A stretch of 19,008 nucleotides of DNA from Oscillospiraceae bacterium. Lineage in GTDB: Bacteria; Bacillota; Clostridia; Oscillospirales; Acutalibacteraceae. Both the position numbers and the translations under genes were made by a program. Below, piece after piece: positions 7,405 through 15,545 of the stretch (its first letter is position 1; the number at the start of each line of letters is the position of its first letter). The DNA is taken from positions 1 to 19,008 of the forward strand of contig DOUO01000031.1 of NCBI GenBank assembly GCA_003520555.1. The letters are read 5' to 3'. The notes beneath the pieces are model-generated. The model saw only the letters and a program-made list of their open reading frames with translations, was not told the DNA's origin and did not search any database.

Positions 7405-8265
7405 GTGTTTGGGTATTTGCAGATTCAAAAGAACGAACTGCTTGTTCGTGAATACGAAGCGTACAAGTCTGTTTACTGCGGTTTGTGCAAGCAAATGGGC
7501 AAGGATTATTCCTTTTTAACACGCCTTACTCTCAGCTATGACTGCACCTTTTACGCAATGCTGCTTATGTCGCTTCACCGAAGCTGTTCGGGCTTTGACA
7601 ACGGCAGGTGCCGTTTCAACCCGCTTAAAAAATGCGGTTATTCGCGCTGCGCGGACGACAGCTTAAGCAAAGCCTCGGCTTTTTCGGTTATTTCAGCGTA
7701 TTACAAGCTGATTGACGATATAAACGACAGTAAATTCTTTAAAAGAATTATATATATAATGATTAAGCCGTTTTTTTCGCACTGGCACAAAAAGGCGGCA
7801 AAAAACTATCCTCAGCTTGAAGCTTATGTCAGCGATATGATGCAGGCTCAGCAAAAAGCGGAGCAGAATTCAGCCGGTATTGACGAAGCGGCTCATCCCA
7901 CCGCCGAAATGTTGTCGCGTGTTTTATGCCTTGAAGCAAAAACCGAATCGCAGAATTTGGTTTACAGCGAGCTCGGTTATCACATCGGCAGGTGGATTTA
8001 CCTTATCGACGCCGCCGATGATTATGAAAAGGACAAAAAAAGCGGCAGTTTTAATCCCTTTTTGAACGCGGACGAAGATAACCTTAAAAACGTGATGACC
8101 GTCACGCTTAACCAATGTCTTGCGCGCGCGTACAACGCTTATCAGCTGATTGATATAATAGATTATAAGGGTATACTTGACAATATGATGCTTTACGGTT
8201 TTCCGGCAAAGCAGAATTTGGTAATTTTCGGAAATCAGGAGGAAGTAAATGACAAATCCGTATGA
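7405..8265 (+). CDS. DUF5685 family protein
   Basis: The 286-aa product matches my recall of DUF5685: an opening [23 protein letters not shown] (11-29) with Cys25 and Cys28, [12 protein letters not shown], a second Cys group (61, 69, 77, 82), and a helix with [16 protein letters not shown] (195-210) followed by SGSFNPF. It is mainly helical, without a signal peptide or certain membrane segment. Two acidic motifs stand out: DDIND (104-108) and DAADDYEKD (202-210), spaced much like the two Asp-rich motifs of class I isoprenoid synthases, although family function is unknown to me. The start is GTG at 7405, supported by the family's MFGY beginning and AAGGGG upstream. The last 17 nt overlap the start of the J-domain gene, so the two are translationally linked. 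Confidence 0.85.
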   Translation: MFGYLQIQKNELLVREYEAYKSVYCGLCKQMGKDYSFLTRLTLSYDCTFYAMLLMSLHRSCSGFDNGRCRFNPLKKCGYSRCADDSLSKASAFSVISAYYKLIDDINDSKFFKRIIYIMIKPFFSHWHKKAAKNYPQLEAYVSDMMQAQQKAEQNSAGIDEAAHPTAEMLSRVLCLEAKTESQNLVYSELGYHIGRWIYLIDAADDYEKDKKSGSFNPFLNADEDNLKNVMTVTLNQCLARAYNAYQLIDIIDYKGILDNMMLYGFPAKQNLVIFGNQEEVNDKSV

Positions 8266-8863
8266 GGTGCTTGGGGTTTCGCCCAACGCCGGTGACGATG
8301 AAATAAAAAAAGCGTATCGCGACCTCGCAAAAAAATATCATCCCGATAATTATGCCGACAGCCCCCTTGCGGATGTTGCCGAGCAAAAAATGAAGGAAAT
8401 AAACGAAGCCTACGACCAAATCAATCAGATGCGTCAAAAGGGAAAGGGGACAGGCTCGTCGTCCTCGTCGTCTTACTCCGGTTACAGCGCCGGCTCGTCA
8501 AGCTCACAGTTTTATAACGTTCGCGTTTACATTCAGCGCAACATGATTAACGAAGCCGAACAGGTGCTTGAAGGCACTCCCATGGGCAATCGTACTGCCG
8601 AATGGTATTATTTAAAAGGCATGTGCGCTTACAGAAGGGGCTGGAACGAACAGGCGTATCAAAATTTTCAAACCGCGTGCGGTATGGACCCGGGTAATCA
8701 GGAATACGCCGCGGCATTGAATAATATGAACGCTCAGCGCAACTACAATTACGGCGGCTACAATACTCAGAACGGCGTCGGCGCGGGCGGATGCTCTTGC
8801 TGCGACATCTGCACGGCAATGATGTGCGCGGACTGCTTTTGCAATTGCATGAGGGGCTGCTGA
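8249..8863 (+). CDS. J-domain (DnaJ-like) co-chaperone with C-terminal cysteine string
   Basis: The 204-aa product has a J domain at residues 1-62 ([20 protein letters not shown]31-P-D33, EAYDQI), a Ser/Gly linker (66-88), a TPR-like helical segment (about 92-160, with [25 protein letters not shown]), an Asn/Tyr/Gly stretch, and a tail at 182-204 with nine Cys in 23 residues ([17 protein letters not shown]). The J domain should stimulate DnaK ATPase; it lacks the zinc-finger and substrate domains of true DnaJ, so it is a specialised co-chaperone. The Cys tail could bind metal or form disulfides; that is inference. AGGAGG lies 7 nt before the ATG. It overlaps the DUF5685 gene by 17 nt and is followed after 2 nt by a membrane protein gene, suggesting a conserved functional set. 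Confidence 0.85.
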   Translation: MTNPYEVLGVSPNAGDDEIKKAYRDLAKKYHPDNYADSPLADVAEQKMKEINEAYDQINQMRQKGKGTGSSSSSSYSGYSAGSSSSQFYNVRVYIQRNMINEAEQVLEGTPMGNRTAEWYYLKGMCAYRRGWNEQAYQNFQTACGMDPGNQEYAAALNNMNAQRNYNYGGYNTQNGVGAGGCSCCDICTAMMCADCFCNCMRGC

Positions 8864-8865
8864 TT

Positions 8866-9417
8866 ATGAAATCAGGTATACAAAAGTCCACCTTCCGCCT
8901 TGTGTTCTGCGCGGTAATTGCCGCGCTTGAGGTTGTGCTTATGCTTATAACGGGCATTGTTCCCGTCGGAACATACGCGCTGCCGTGCTTTGCCGGCGGA
9001 CTCACCCTGATGATTGTTATTGAGTACGGGTGGAAATGGGCGCTCGGCGTTTTCGGAGTTGCGGCTCTGCTTTCCGCGCTGTTTGCCGCCGACAAGGAAG
9101 CCGTGCTTTATTTCATAGCGATATTCGGCTACTATCCGATACTTAAAAACCCCATTGAACGGTTTATTAAAAATAAGATTGTTCAGTACGCGGTTAAGCT
9201 TGCGGTTTTTAACGCCGCGGCGGTTTCATCGTTTTTCATAGCAACAACACTTTTGTCTGTAAAAGCGGAGGAATTTAATATTTTCGGCATTAATATGCCG
9301 TTGGTTTTTCTGCTTTTCGGCAATATGTTTTTCCTGCTTTATGATTTCGCGCTCACAGCATTTGCGGGACTGTACGTAAGAAATCTACGTTCAAAGCTTT
9401 TCGGCAGGTTTAACTGA
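8866..9417 (+). CDS. Small polytopic membrane protein, possibly ECF S-component-like
   Basis: The predicted 183-aa protein has about five to six hydrophobic helices (roughly 11-32, 36-54, 57-75, 80-95, 111-131, 144-172), a PVGTYALPCFAGG loop, ADKEAVLYF and FGYYPILKN. The size and helix pattern resemble substrate-binding S components of ECF vitamin transporters, and similar proteins next to J-domain genes in Clostridia are known to me as uncharacterised; the transport role is a weak inference. An earlier in-frame ATG (8791) lies inside the J-domain gene and was rejected because the true hydrophobic N-terminus begins at 8866, preceded by GAGGGG. The gap to the J gene is 2 nt, so translation is probably coupled. 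Confidence 0.7.
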   Translation: MKSGIQKSTFRLVFCAVIAALEVVLMLITGIVPVGTYALPCFAGGLTLMIVIEYGWKWALGVFGVAALLSALFAADKEAVLYFIAIFGYYPILKNPIERFIKNKIVQYAVKLAVFNAAAVSSFFIATTLLSVKAEEFNIFGINMPLVFLLFGNMFFLLYDFALTAFAGLYVRNLRSKLFGRFN

Positions 9418-9466
9418 TACCAATGTATGAAAGTGTATATTTAATTTTGGAACAGGAGTGATAAAA

Positions 9467-11869
9467 ATGAAATCAAAGGTTATTTCCAGAGTTATGTGCG
9501 TAGTTTTGGCTCTGGCGCTCATCGGTTCAATGACGCTTATCGGTTTTCAAATGTTCTCCGCTTCGGCGGCGGCAACTCCCGTCAAGAACGGACCGGGACA
9601 CATCACCGACAGCTACGTCAATTTGCGCAGCGGAGCCGGAACAAATTACGCTGTCGTTACAACAATGGCGAAAAACACCAAGGTGACTTTTCTTGACGCA
9701 AAGATTTATAATTCAAACTGGTACAAAATTAAGGAGCTTAAAACCAACAAGTCCGGTTATGTACATAAGTCATATGTTCAGGCAGAAGCCACATCTTCGG
9801 CAAAATCCGGATATATCAATACCGACTGGGTAAATCTGCGCAAGGGCGCCGGTACGAATTACGCTATTATAACATGTATGCGCAAAGACACAAAGTTCAC
9901 GCTTGTAAGCGATAAGCTGTACAATTCAAACTGGTATAACATTAAGCTTTCAAACGGCACAACGGGCTACGTAATGAAAACTTACGCTACAGTAAAGTCA
10001 ACCCAGCCCGCGACAAAAGCTACTCAGGCAACCACAAAAGCGACTCAGGCAACCACTGCGTCGTCAAAAACCGTTACAGGCTACATTAACGACGATTGGG
10101 TTAACCTTCGCAAGGGAGCGGGTACAAACTATGATGTTATAACCTGTATGCGCGAAAACACCAAGGTTACTTTTATCAGCGAAAAGCTTTATAACTCAAG
10201 CTGGTACAACGTAAAGCTGGGAACAGGCGCGACGGGCTATGTTATGAAGGATTACGTTACCAAGAATTCCTCATCGGGTTCCTCATCGGGTTCTTCGCAA
10301 TCCACAACGCCCGGCACCGTAAAGCTTTCCGCAACCAGCCAGACGATTTATACCGGAAATAAATTTGCCGTCACCGCCACCGGCGCGACCGTAAAATGGT
10401 CAAGCTCAAACACAAGCGTTGCCACGGTTGACTCTAACGGCGTTGTTACCGCGAAGGCAAGCGGCACGGCGACAATCAAGGCGGCTTCGTCAAATTCTTC
10501 CGCAAGCTGTAAAATAACCGTAAAATCGGGTTCTTCCGTACACATTTCACAGACCTCAATCGCCAATATGAGAAGAGGCAAGTCAGTCCGCCTTGACTCA
10601 AACACAAGCGGCGTAAGCTGGAAAAGCTCAAACAACTCGATTGCCACCGTAAGCAAGGGCATTGTTGACACCAAGGCGAACGGTTATGTAACAATTACCG
10701 CTTACACCTCAAGCGGCGCGGCTACCTGTCTTATCCAGGTAATCGGCAGAGACAACATTCGCTTTGTTTACGCTTCTCCGAACTCAGCTCCGAAAAATTC
10801 AAACGTAACCTTTAAGGCAATTACTGATACCGACCGCATAGCCGTGCGCTTTGTAGCGACAAACGGCAGCAAGTCCTACACCGTAGAGGCTTCAAACAAG
10901 GAAAAGGTCGGCAACACATACATATGGTCAGGCTCGCACAAGCTTGACGCGGCAGGCAGCTGGAAGGTTAAGGCGTACGCCAAGTACAAAACCTCAACAA
11001 GCTACCTTACAACTCCCGAAAACGGCGAATGTGAGGTATTTGTAACCAACGCTACCGACACAAAAACAACCGTAACGGGCGAAAGAAGAGCCAGCGACGG
11101 AGTAATTGAAATAATTTCCGAATTTGAGGGCTTCCTTTCCGATATCATACCCGACCCAATCACGGGTGACCCGACCGTAGGTCACGGCAAGGTTATTTTC
11201 ACAAACGAGCAGTTCTATAACCATCTCAACAGAAGCGAAGCCTACGCTTATCTTGTTCAAACGGTTAATTCAGGCGGTTATACTACCAGAACAAACTCGT
11301 TTTTGACCTCAAACAATATCAAGTTTAATCAACAGCAGTTTGACGCGCTTGTATGCTTTGCTTACAATGTAGGCGCGTACGCAATTACAAACGACTCTAC
11401 ATTGTCGTCCGTACTGCTTAACTCATCCTCAAGCGGAGGAACAATTAAGTCCGGCGGCAGCGGCTATGTTAACGCTTCTGCGGTTAACCTCAGAAGCGGC
11501 GCCGGTACAAATTACAGAGTTGTCACTAACATGGCTCAAAACACAAAATTCACCTTTGTGGACGGAAAGCTTTATAACTCCGCGTGGTACAAAATTAAGC
11601 TTTCGAACGGTACAACCGGATACATCTATTCGATTTACGCTTCACCCTCGGGCGGAGCGCGCGACCTCAACAACATTGACAAAACAACGTTTACAAACCG
11701 CTTCCTGCAGTATCACCACGCGAGCGGCGACTGCTGGTGGGGACTTTTGTACAGACGAGTTGACGAGGTTGAAATGTTCCTCTACGGCGACTACAAGCTC
11801 GACGGCAGCACAAACAAGTATCACTTCAAATATTCCTGCGGTTCTTACAGCAGAATCAGCATCAGCTAA
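9467..11869 (+). CDS. Secreted multi-SH3b, Big2, GH24 lysozyme
   Basis: The predicted 800-aa protein has a signal peptide (1-35), three bacterial SH3 domains (about 44-105, 113-175, 203-265; each has VNLR.GAGTNY), Thr/Ser-rich linkers, two Big2 immunoglobulin-like domains (about 284-354, 357-427), a further beta domain (428-529) and a GH24 (T4-type) lysozyme domain. The catalytic E554-x8-D563-x6-T570 pattern is close to the Glu-Asp-Thr triad of T4 lysozyme, although the usual TIGYGH reads TVGHGK. The catalytic domain is split: a fourth SH3b (664-725) sits between STLSSVLLN and the closing QYHHASG...GLLYRRVDEVEMFLYGDY. It should bind and cut peptidoglycan outside the cell. The ATG at 9467 (AGGAG 8 nt upstream) was preferred over an in-frame GTG at 9458. 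proC follows after 12 nt. Confidence 0.85.
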   Translation: MKSKVISRVMCVVLALALIGSMTLIGFQMFSASAAATPVKNGPGHITDSYVNLRSGAGTNYAVVTTMAKNTKVTFLDAKIYNSNWYKIKELKTNKSGYVHKSYVQAEATSSAKSGYINTDWVNLRKGAGTNYAIITCMRKDTKFTLVSDKLYNSNWYNIKLSNGTTGYVMKTYATVKSTQPATKATQATTKATQATTASSKTVTGYINDDWVNLRKGAGTNYDVITCMRENTKVTFISEKLYNSSWYNVKLGTGATGYVMKDYVTKNSSSGSSSGSSQSTTPGTVKLSATSQTIYTGNKFAVTATGATVKWSSSNTSVATVDSNGVVTAKASGTATIKAASSNSSASCKITVKSGSSVHISQTSIANMRRGKSVRLDSNTSGVSWKSSNNSIATVSKGIVDTKANGYVTITAYTSSGAATCLIQVIGRDNIRFVYASPNSAPKNSNVTFKAITDTDRIAVRFVATNGSKSYTVEASNKEKVGNTYIWSGSHKLDAAGSWKVKAYAKYKTSTSYLTTPENGECEVFVTNATDTKTTVTGERRASDGVIEIISEFEGFLSDIIPDPITGDPTVGHGKVIFTNEQFYNHLNRSEAYAYLVQTVNSGGYTTRTNSFLTSNNIKFNQQQFDALVCFAYNVGAYAITNDSTLSSVLLNSSSSGGTIKSGGSGYVNASAVNLRSGAGTNYRVVTNMAQNTKFTFVDGKLYNSAWYKIKLSNGTTGYIYSIYASPSGGARDLNNIDKTTFTNRFLQYHHASGDCWWGLLYRRVDEVEMFLYGDYKLDGSTNKYHFKYSCGSYSRISIS
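10013..10054 (+). repeat. Two 21-bp direct repeats in the SH3 lysozyme gene
   Basis: Two adjacent 21-bp units (10013-10033 and 10034-10054) differ at one base and encode the linker heptad TKATQAT. A second short repeat, a 12-bp unit TTCCTCATCGGG twice (10267-10290), encodes SSSG units. Both are linker expansions liable to slip in copy number. Confidence 0.85.
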
Positions 11870-11881
11870 AATAGGTGTAAT

Positions 11882-12679
11882 ATGAAAAAAATAGGTTTTA
11901 TCGGCGCCGGTAATATGGCTACCGCGATAGTAAAGGGATTAATTGCGCAAAAAGGAAACGCCGGTTTCATTTATGTTTTTGACGTTAATCAGGCTCAGCT
12001 TGACGCAATGTCGGCTCTCGGCGCGAACGCCTGCGCTTCCGGCGCGGATGTTGTAAAAAACAGCGACATCATTGTTTTAGCCGTAAAGCCGCAAAATTAC
12101 GCGGAGGTTCTTGAAGCGCTGAAGCCTTCGGTGAATGAAAGCAAAACCTTTGTTTCAATCGCCGCGGGAATTTCAATTGCTTTTGTTCAAAACGGACTCG
12201 GCTGCGAATGTCCCGTTATGAGGGTAATGCCAAACACTCCGCTTTTGCTGAAAAAGGGCGCGTCCGCGCTTTGTCCGTCCGCAAACATGCCGGAAGCCGA
12301 CAAGCAAACAATTTACGAAATGTTCTCGGGCAGCGGCGTCTGCGAATTTATCGCCGAGGAACACATGAATGAAATCATTGCCGTCAACGGCAGCAGCCCG
12401 GCGTTTATATATCTTTTCGCAAAAGCCATGGCGGATTACGCCGAAGGCTGCGGTATTGATTACGCTTCGGCGATGAATCTTGTATGCGCGACCCTTGAGG
12501 GCTCGGCGGCAATGCTTAAGGAAAGCGGCGACTCCGCCGACGTGCTTATTCAAAAGGTCAGCTCAAAGGGCGGCACAACAATTGCCGCGCTTGATAAGCT
12601 TAAGGAACACGGCTTCTACGACGCTGTTCAGGACGCTATGAAGGCGTGTACAAAACGTGCCGAGGAGCTCGGAAAATAA
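11882..12679 (+). CDS. proC: Pyrroline-5-carboxylate reductase
   Basis: The 265-aa product performs the last step of proline synthesis, NAD(P)H-dependent reduction of 1-pyrroline-5-carboxylate, in the cytoplasm. The N-terminal Rossmann motif is GFIGAGNMA (5-13), followed by DIIVLAVKPQ, MRVMPNTP with the conserved MPNTP, and the C-terminal family signature region QKVSSKGGTTIAAL (usually SPGGTT; here Pro is Lys). Length matches the family (260-280). The Shine-Dalgarno AGGTG is modest and the ATG is 12 nt after the lysozyme stop, so it is probably read from the same transcript. The neighbours are envelope genes, with no other proline synthesis gene in the window. Confidence 0.95.
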   Translation: MKKIGFIGAGNMATAIVKGLIAQKGNAGFIYVFDVNQAQLDAMSALGANACASGADVVKNSDIIVLAVKPQNYAEVLEALKPSVNESKTFVSIAAGISIAFVQNGLGCECPVMRVMPNTPLLLKKGASALCPSANMPEADKQTIYEMFSGSGVCEFIAEEHMNEIIAVNGSSPAFIYLFAKAMADYAEGCGIDYASAMNLVCATLEGSAAMLKESGDSADVLIQKVSSKGGTTIAALDKLKEHGFYDAVQDAMKACTKRAEELGK

Positions 12680-12686
12680 ATCATAT

Positions 12687-12755
12687 AAACCTCGCGTTTC
12701 GCATAATCTTTACTTAGGACGGGCTTTGCCTGTTCACAACGGTAAAGAGAGGTTT
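12687..12755 (+). promoter_or_regulatory. Inverted repeat masking the ribosome site of the SpoIIM-like gene
   Basis: AAACCTC (12687-12693) complements GAGGTTT (12749-12755), which overlaps the Shine-Dalgarno of the GTG at 12762. A short hairpin GACGGGC-TTT-GCCTGTT lies between the arms. A 7-bp pairing is short and could be chance. Confidence 0.3.
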
Positions 12756-12761
12756 GTAAAC

Positions 12762-13418
12762 GTGAAGGGAATTGTGTTTTCATTTAACCGCAAATCAACA
12801 AAAAACATCAGGCTGCCGCAAATCGGCAGCCTGATTAAGAGCAACAGGGCAACCTTAGCTTTTGTCGCCCTGCTTTTTGCCGGACTTGTTTTCGGTGCGA
12901 TTTACGCGCGCAACGCCGGCAGTTCGTTTTTAAAATCAATTGACTTTTTATTTCTGACAAATTTGGACGCAAGGCTGAAGCAGGGAGCGCTCGGCGTTTT
13001 CTGCGCGTGTTTCGCGTCGGATTTTCTGTTTTTGTTATCAGTGTACCTATTCGGAATGACGCCGTGGGGAATACCCTTTGCCGCGCTTACAGTGGTTTTC
13101 AAGGGCTTCGGCACAGGGCTTACGGCAGGATATCTAAGCTTGACCTATTCGCTTTCGGGCGTTGGATTTTATCTGCTTGTCTTGCTTCCGGGTACGTTTT
13201 TGTTTTGTATTTATCTGGCAAAATTTTCCGCGGCGGCGTTTAAATGCTCAAAAAGCTTTTTCATTGCCGCGGTAAATAGAAAACAGGAGTTCTACAGTCC
13301 GAGAGCCGACTTTCTTGAGCTCAGCTCGGGGCTTCTCACCGCGCTGATTGCCGCGTTTGCGGCTTCTGTGCTTGACTGCGTGCTGTGGACGCTGTTTGCC
13401 GATACTTTTAAATTTTAG
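12762..13418 (+). CDS. SpoIIM-like integral membrane protein
   Basis: The predicted 218-aa protein has a short basic N-terminus and about five membrane helices (about 30-49, 75-97, 104-125, 132-152, 190-213). The segment LFGMTPWGIPFAALTVVFKGFGTGLTAG-like (97-123) with its K-G-x-G-x-G pattern resembles the stage II sporulation protein M superfamily, and spacing of the helices agrees. SpoIIM acts with SpoIID and SpoIIP in engulfment, but many family members in non-sporulation contexts have unknown roles, so no sporulation claim is made. The start was set at GTG 12762 because AGAGAGG lies 9 nt upstream; an earlier in-frame start at 12657 lies inside proC and yields a hydrophilic extension unlike the family. 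The next gene follows after 17 nt. Confidence 0.6.
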   Translation: MKGIVFSFNRKSTKNIRLPQIGSLIKSNRATLAFVALLFAGLVFGAIYARNAGSSFLKSIDFLFLTNLDARLKQGALGVFCACFASDFLFLLSVYLFGMTPWGIPFAALTVVFKGFGTGLTAGYLSLTYSLSGVGFYLLVLLPGTFLFCIYLAKFSAAAFKCSKSFFIAAVNRKQEFYSPRADFLELSSGLLTALIAAFAASVLDCVLWTLFADTFKF

Positions 13419-13435
13419 GTGCGACGGAGGAAACA

Positions 13436-14413
13436 ATGGCTTCTGATAAACCGACCCTGCCCATTACAAGGGTATTAATGAATTTAATGTACAGCTTTCC
13501 CAAGCTTGTACTTACAAATCTGCTTTTCGGAGTTCCGCTTGCGGCGTTCTTCGCAATTTTTTATATGATTTCGCTTATTCCCGGCCTGCCGCCCGCAGTT
13601 GTGATGCTGATCAGGCTGATTACAATTATTCCCGCATTTCCGTTTTACGCGGGAGTGGTTCAGGTGACTGCTCATCTGGTACGGGGCGAAAGGGATTTCA
13701 GGGTTGCCGCCGATTTCTTTGCGGCGGTTAAGGAAAACTTCGCGCGGTTTTTGGTGCATGGCACGGTACTTTTCGCGGCGGTAATCTTCAGCTATTTGTC
13801 AATAGTATTTTACGCCGCAATGCTGCCGAAAAGCCCGATAATGTTTATGCCCATGATTATAAGCATACTTGTGGCTGTATTTATGCTGTTTATGTTTTTC
13901 TATCTGCCGTCAATGACCGTAACCTTTGATATGCCGATGAAAAGCATTTATAAAAACAGCTTTTTAATGAGCTTCGGAGAGCTTAAAAAGAACATTATAG
14001 CTTTGCTCGGACTTTTGTTCCTGTTTGTTATTTCAAGCACCTTTTTGTTTGCCTGCATGGGCAACCCGACAGCAATTATGATTGTTACGGCAGTGCTTGT
14101 AATCGCGATAATCCCGTCTGTTGCTTCGTTTATAATCAACTCCGCCGTTTACGAGCGGATGTATAACATGGTTATCGACAACAGCGAGGCTATTACCGAT
14201 ATAGACCAAAAGATTGCCGAAACCGAGAAAAAACGCGAACCCAAAAAGCTTGATACCGATTCAATTAAAAATGAATTCAATGAAAAGCTTAAAAGCTTTG
14301 AAATTGATGAAAACGCTGACGGCGACGAATATCTTTTCTTTGAGGGGCGTATGCTTAAGCGCAGCGTACTCCTTAAGATGAAACAAGAAGTTATTGAAAG
14401 TGAGTTGAAGTAA
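13436..14413 (+). CDS. YesL/DUF624-like six-helix membrane protein
   Basis: The 325-aa protein has about six membrane helices (about 25-49, 55-77, 108-128, 137-158, 184-207, 212-236) and a charged, probably cytoplasmic tail of about 90 residues with predicted coiled helices (KIAETEKKREPKK, EKLKSFEI, LLKMKQEVIESE). The pattern F-x(3)-V-K-E-N-F before the third helix, and YKNSFLMSFGELKKNI, resemble YesL-type DUF624 proteins, which have no settled function. The long tail is beyond the usual YesL length (about 200 residues). GGAGG lies 6 nt before the ATG. It is one base from the next gene (stop at 14413, ATG at 14415), indicating a single transcript. Confidence 0.65.
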   Translation: MASDKPTLPITRVLMNLMYSFPKLVLTNLLFGVPLAAFFAIFYMISLIPGLPPAVVMLIRLITIIPAFPFYAGVVQVTAHLVRGERDFRVAADFFAAVKENFARFLVHGTVLFAAVIFSYLSIVFYAAMLPKSPIMFMPMIISILVAVFMLFMFFYLPSMTVTFDMPMKSIYKNSFLMSFGELKKNIIALLGLLFLFVISSTFLFACMGNPTAIMIVTAVLVIAIIPSVASFIINSAVYERMYNMVIDNSEAITDIDQKIAETEKKREPKKLDTDSIKNEFNEKLKSFEIDENADGDEYLFFEGRMLKRSVLLKMKQEVIESELK

Positions 14414-14414
14414 A

Positions 14415-15041
14415 ATGGCAGGCAGACATGCAGCGCCTACAAACAAGAGAAAACCCCTTATTATCACAATTGTAATCATTGTCGCGGTTGCGGCAATAGG
14501 TGGCGGAATTATGTTTTTTATGAACATGAAACCCGCACCAACCCCCAAAAAGACTCCGGTGGAAGTCACAACCGCGTCTCAGCAGCCTCAAACAACCGCG
14601 GCTCCCGCGACAACCGCGCAAAGCACAACCGCGGCGGAAAACGCTTCGCAGCCTTCCTCCGACGCCGCAAGCGAGGAGACTTCGGTTTCGAATGACGACA
14701 TAGTTGTCCCCACGCAGGCAGGTCAGGAGGTAACGTATTTTAACGCGACCTTTATTCCGAACGGACAGGCTAAGGACGCCGAATCAGGCGAAAAAGTTTC
14801 GCTGCGCGAGGCTCTCGGCACAGGCTATTCCGAGGGCGCAATCACCTTTAACAAGGACGGCACCTTTACCGATAAGGTTTCTTCGATTGATAATTCGGGC
14901 AAATATGTTGTTCAGGGCGAAAAAATAACTGCCACTTATTCAAGCGATAAAAATATGGATATTACAGTTACCGAGTGGAAGGACGGAGAGCCTGTTCAGT
15001 TCTATATCAACTACGGCGGCTGCCTTATATATTTCGGGTAA
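14415..15041 (+). CDS. Single-pass membrane protein with C-terminal beta domain (first of a pair)
   Basis: The 208-aa protein has a basic N-terminus (residues 1-13), one membrane helix (about 14-36), a Thr/Ala/Gln/Ser-rich extracytoplasmic linker (about 37-103) and a beta-strand domain (about 105-208) with ITFNKDGTFTDKV, GKYVVQGEKITATY and FYINYG. The domain resembles the lipocalin-like fold common in clostridial hypothetical proteins, a call from pattern only. The next gene encodes the same plan. It starts one nucleotide after the preceding stop with no strong Shine-Dalgarno, so translation is likely coupled. Function unknown; an anchored sensor or binding role at the envelope is a guess. 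Confidence 0.75.
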   Translation: MAGRHAAPTNKRKPLIITIVIIVAVAAIGGGIMFFMNMKPAPTPKKTPVEVTTASQQPQTTAAPATTAQSTTAAENASQPSSDAASEETSVSNDDIVVPTQAGQEVTYFNATFIPNGQAKDAESGEKVSLREALGTGYSEGAITFNKDGTFTDKVSSIDNSGKYVVQGEKITATYSSDKNMDITVTEWKDGEPVQFYINYGGCLIYFG

Positions 15042-15044
15042 GTT

Positions 15045-15545
15045 ATGAGCAAAAAAAATAATAATATCAAAAAGTCTGCGGCCGGGGATAAACAAAATAA
15101 AAAGAAGCGCTCGGCGTTAAAGCCGGCGCTTATAATCATAGCCGTAGCTTTAGTCTGCGCCGCCGCTATTGCCGCGGCGGTGATAATCGGCTCCAACGTC
15201 CCCGAATCCGTAGCAGGCACTTCGTGGATTTCGGTTTCGGCAAGCAATTCGGCTGATGAAGCTGTTGAGCTGGGCGAAATTTACAACACGTATTACTCCA
15301 ATTACCGCGGAACGCTTGAATTTACCGACGACGGCAAATTCAACCTATGGCTGACTCCCGGAGAACCGGGCGACGGACATCATAACGGCACATACGAGGT
15401 TTCGGACGACGTAATCAAAGTGAAATTTGAGGGCGGCTCCGATTCTGAATTTAAAATAGAACGCGACGGCAGAACAATCAAGTCAATCCTTGTAAATTAC
15501 GGGGAATACAAGGTCGTGTTTGAAAGACAAAAGGCGGATAAATAA
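15045..15545 (+). CDS. Single-pass membrane protein with C-terminal beta domain (second of a pair)
   Basis: The 166-aa protein has a Lys/Asn-rich N-terminus (1-26), one membrane helix (about 27-49) and a beta domain (about 57-162) with GTLEFTDDGKFNLWL, NGTYEVSDDVIKVKF and SILVNYGEYKVVF. It shares the order DG-x-F, G-x-Y, a strand, then V/I-NYG with the preceding protein but lacks its Thr-rich linker, so the two look like a diverged tandem duplication. The ATG is 3 nt after the previous stop, and its own stop overlaps the next start (TAATG), so it belongs to a tightly coupled operon. Function unknown. Confidence 0.75.
   Translation: MSKKNNNIKKSAAGDKQNKKKRSALKPALIIIAVALVCAAAIAAAVIIGSNVPESVAGTSWISVSASNSADEAVELGEIYNTYYSNYRGTLEFTDDGKFNLWLTPGEPGDGHHNGTYEVSDDVIKVKFEGGSDSEFKIERDGRTIKSILVNYGEYKVVFERQKADK

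Noticed and set aside
10013..10290. Short direct repeats considered as a CRISPR or mobile repeat
   Set aside because: They are in-frame linker codons without spacers or flanking signals.
10348..10674. A minus-strand frame opposite the Big2 domains
   Set aside because: A shadow of the repetitive low-complexity coding of the + strand gene.
12657..12761. Upstream extension of the SpoIIM-like gene into proC
   Set aside because: A GTG at 12762 has a proper ribosome site, and the extension is hydrophilic and unlike the family.
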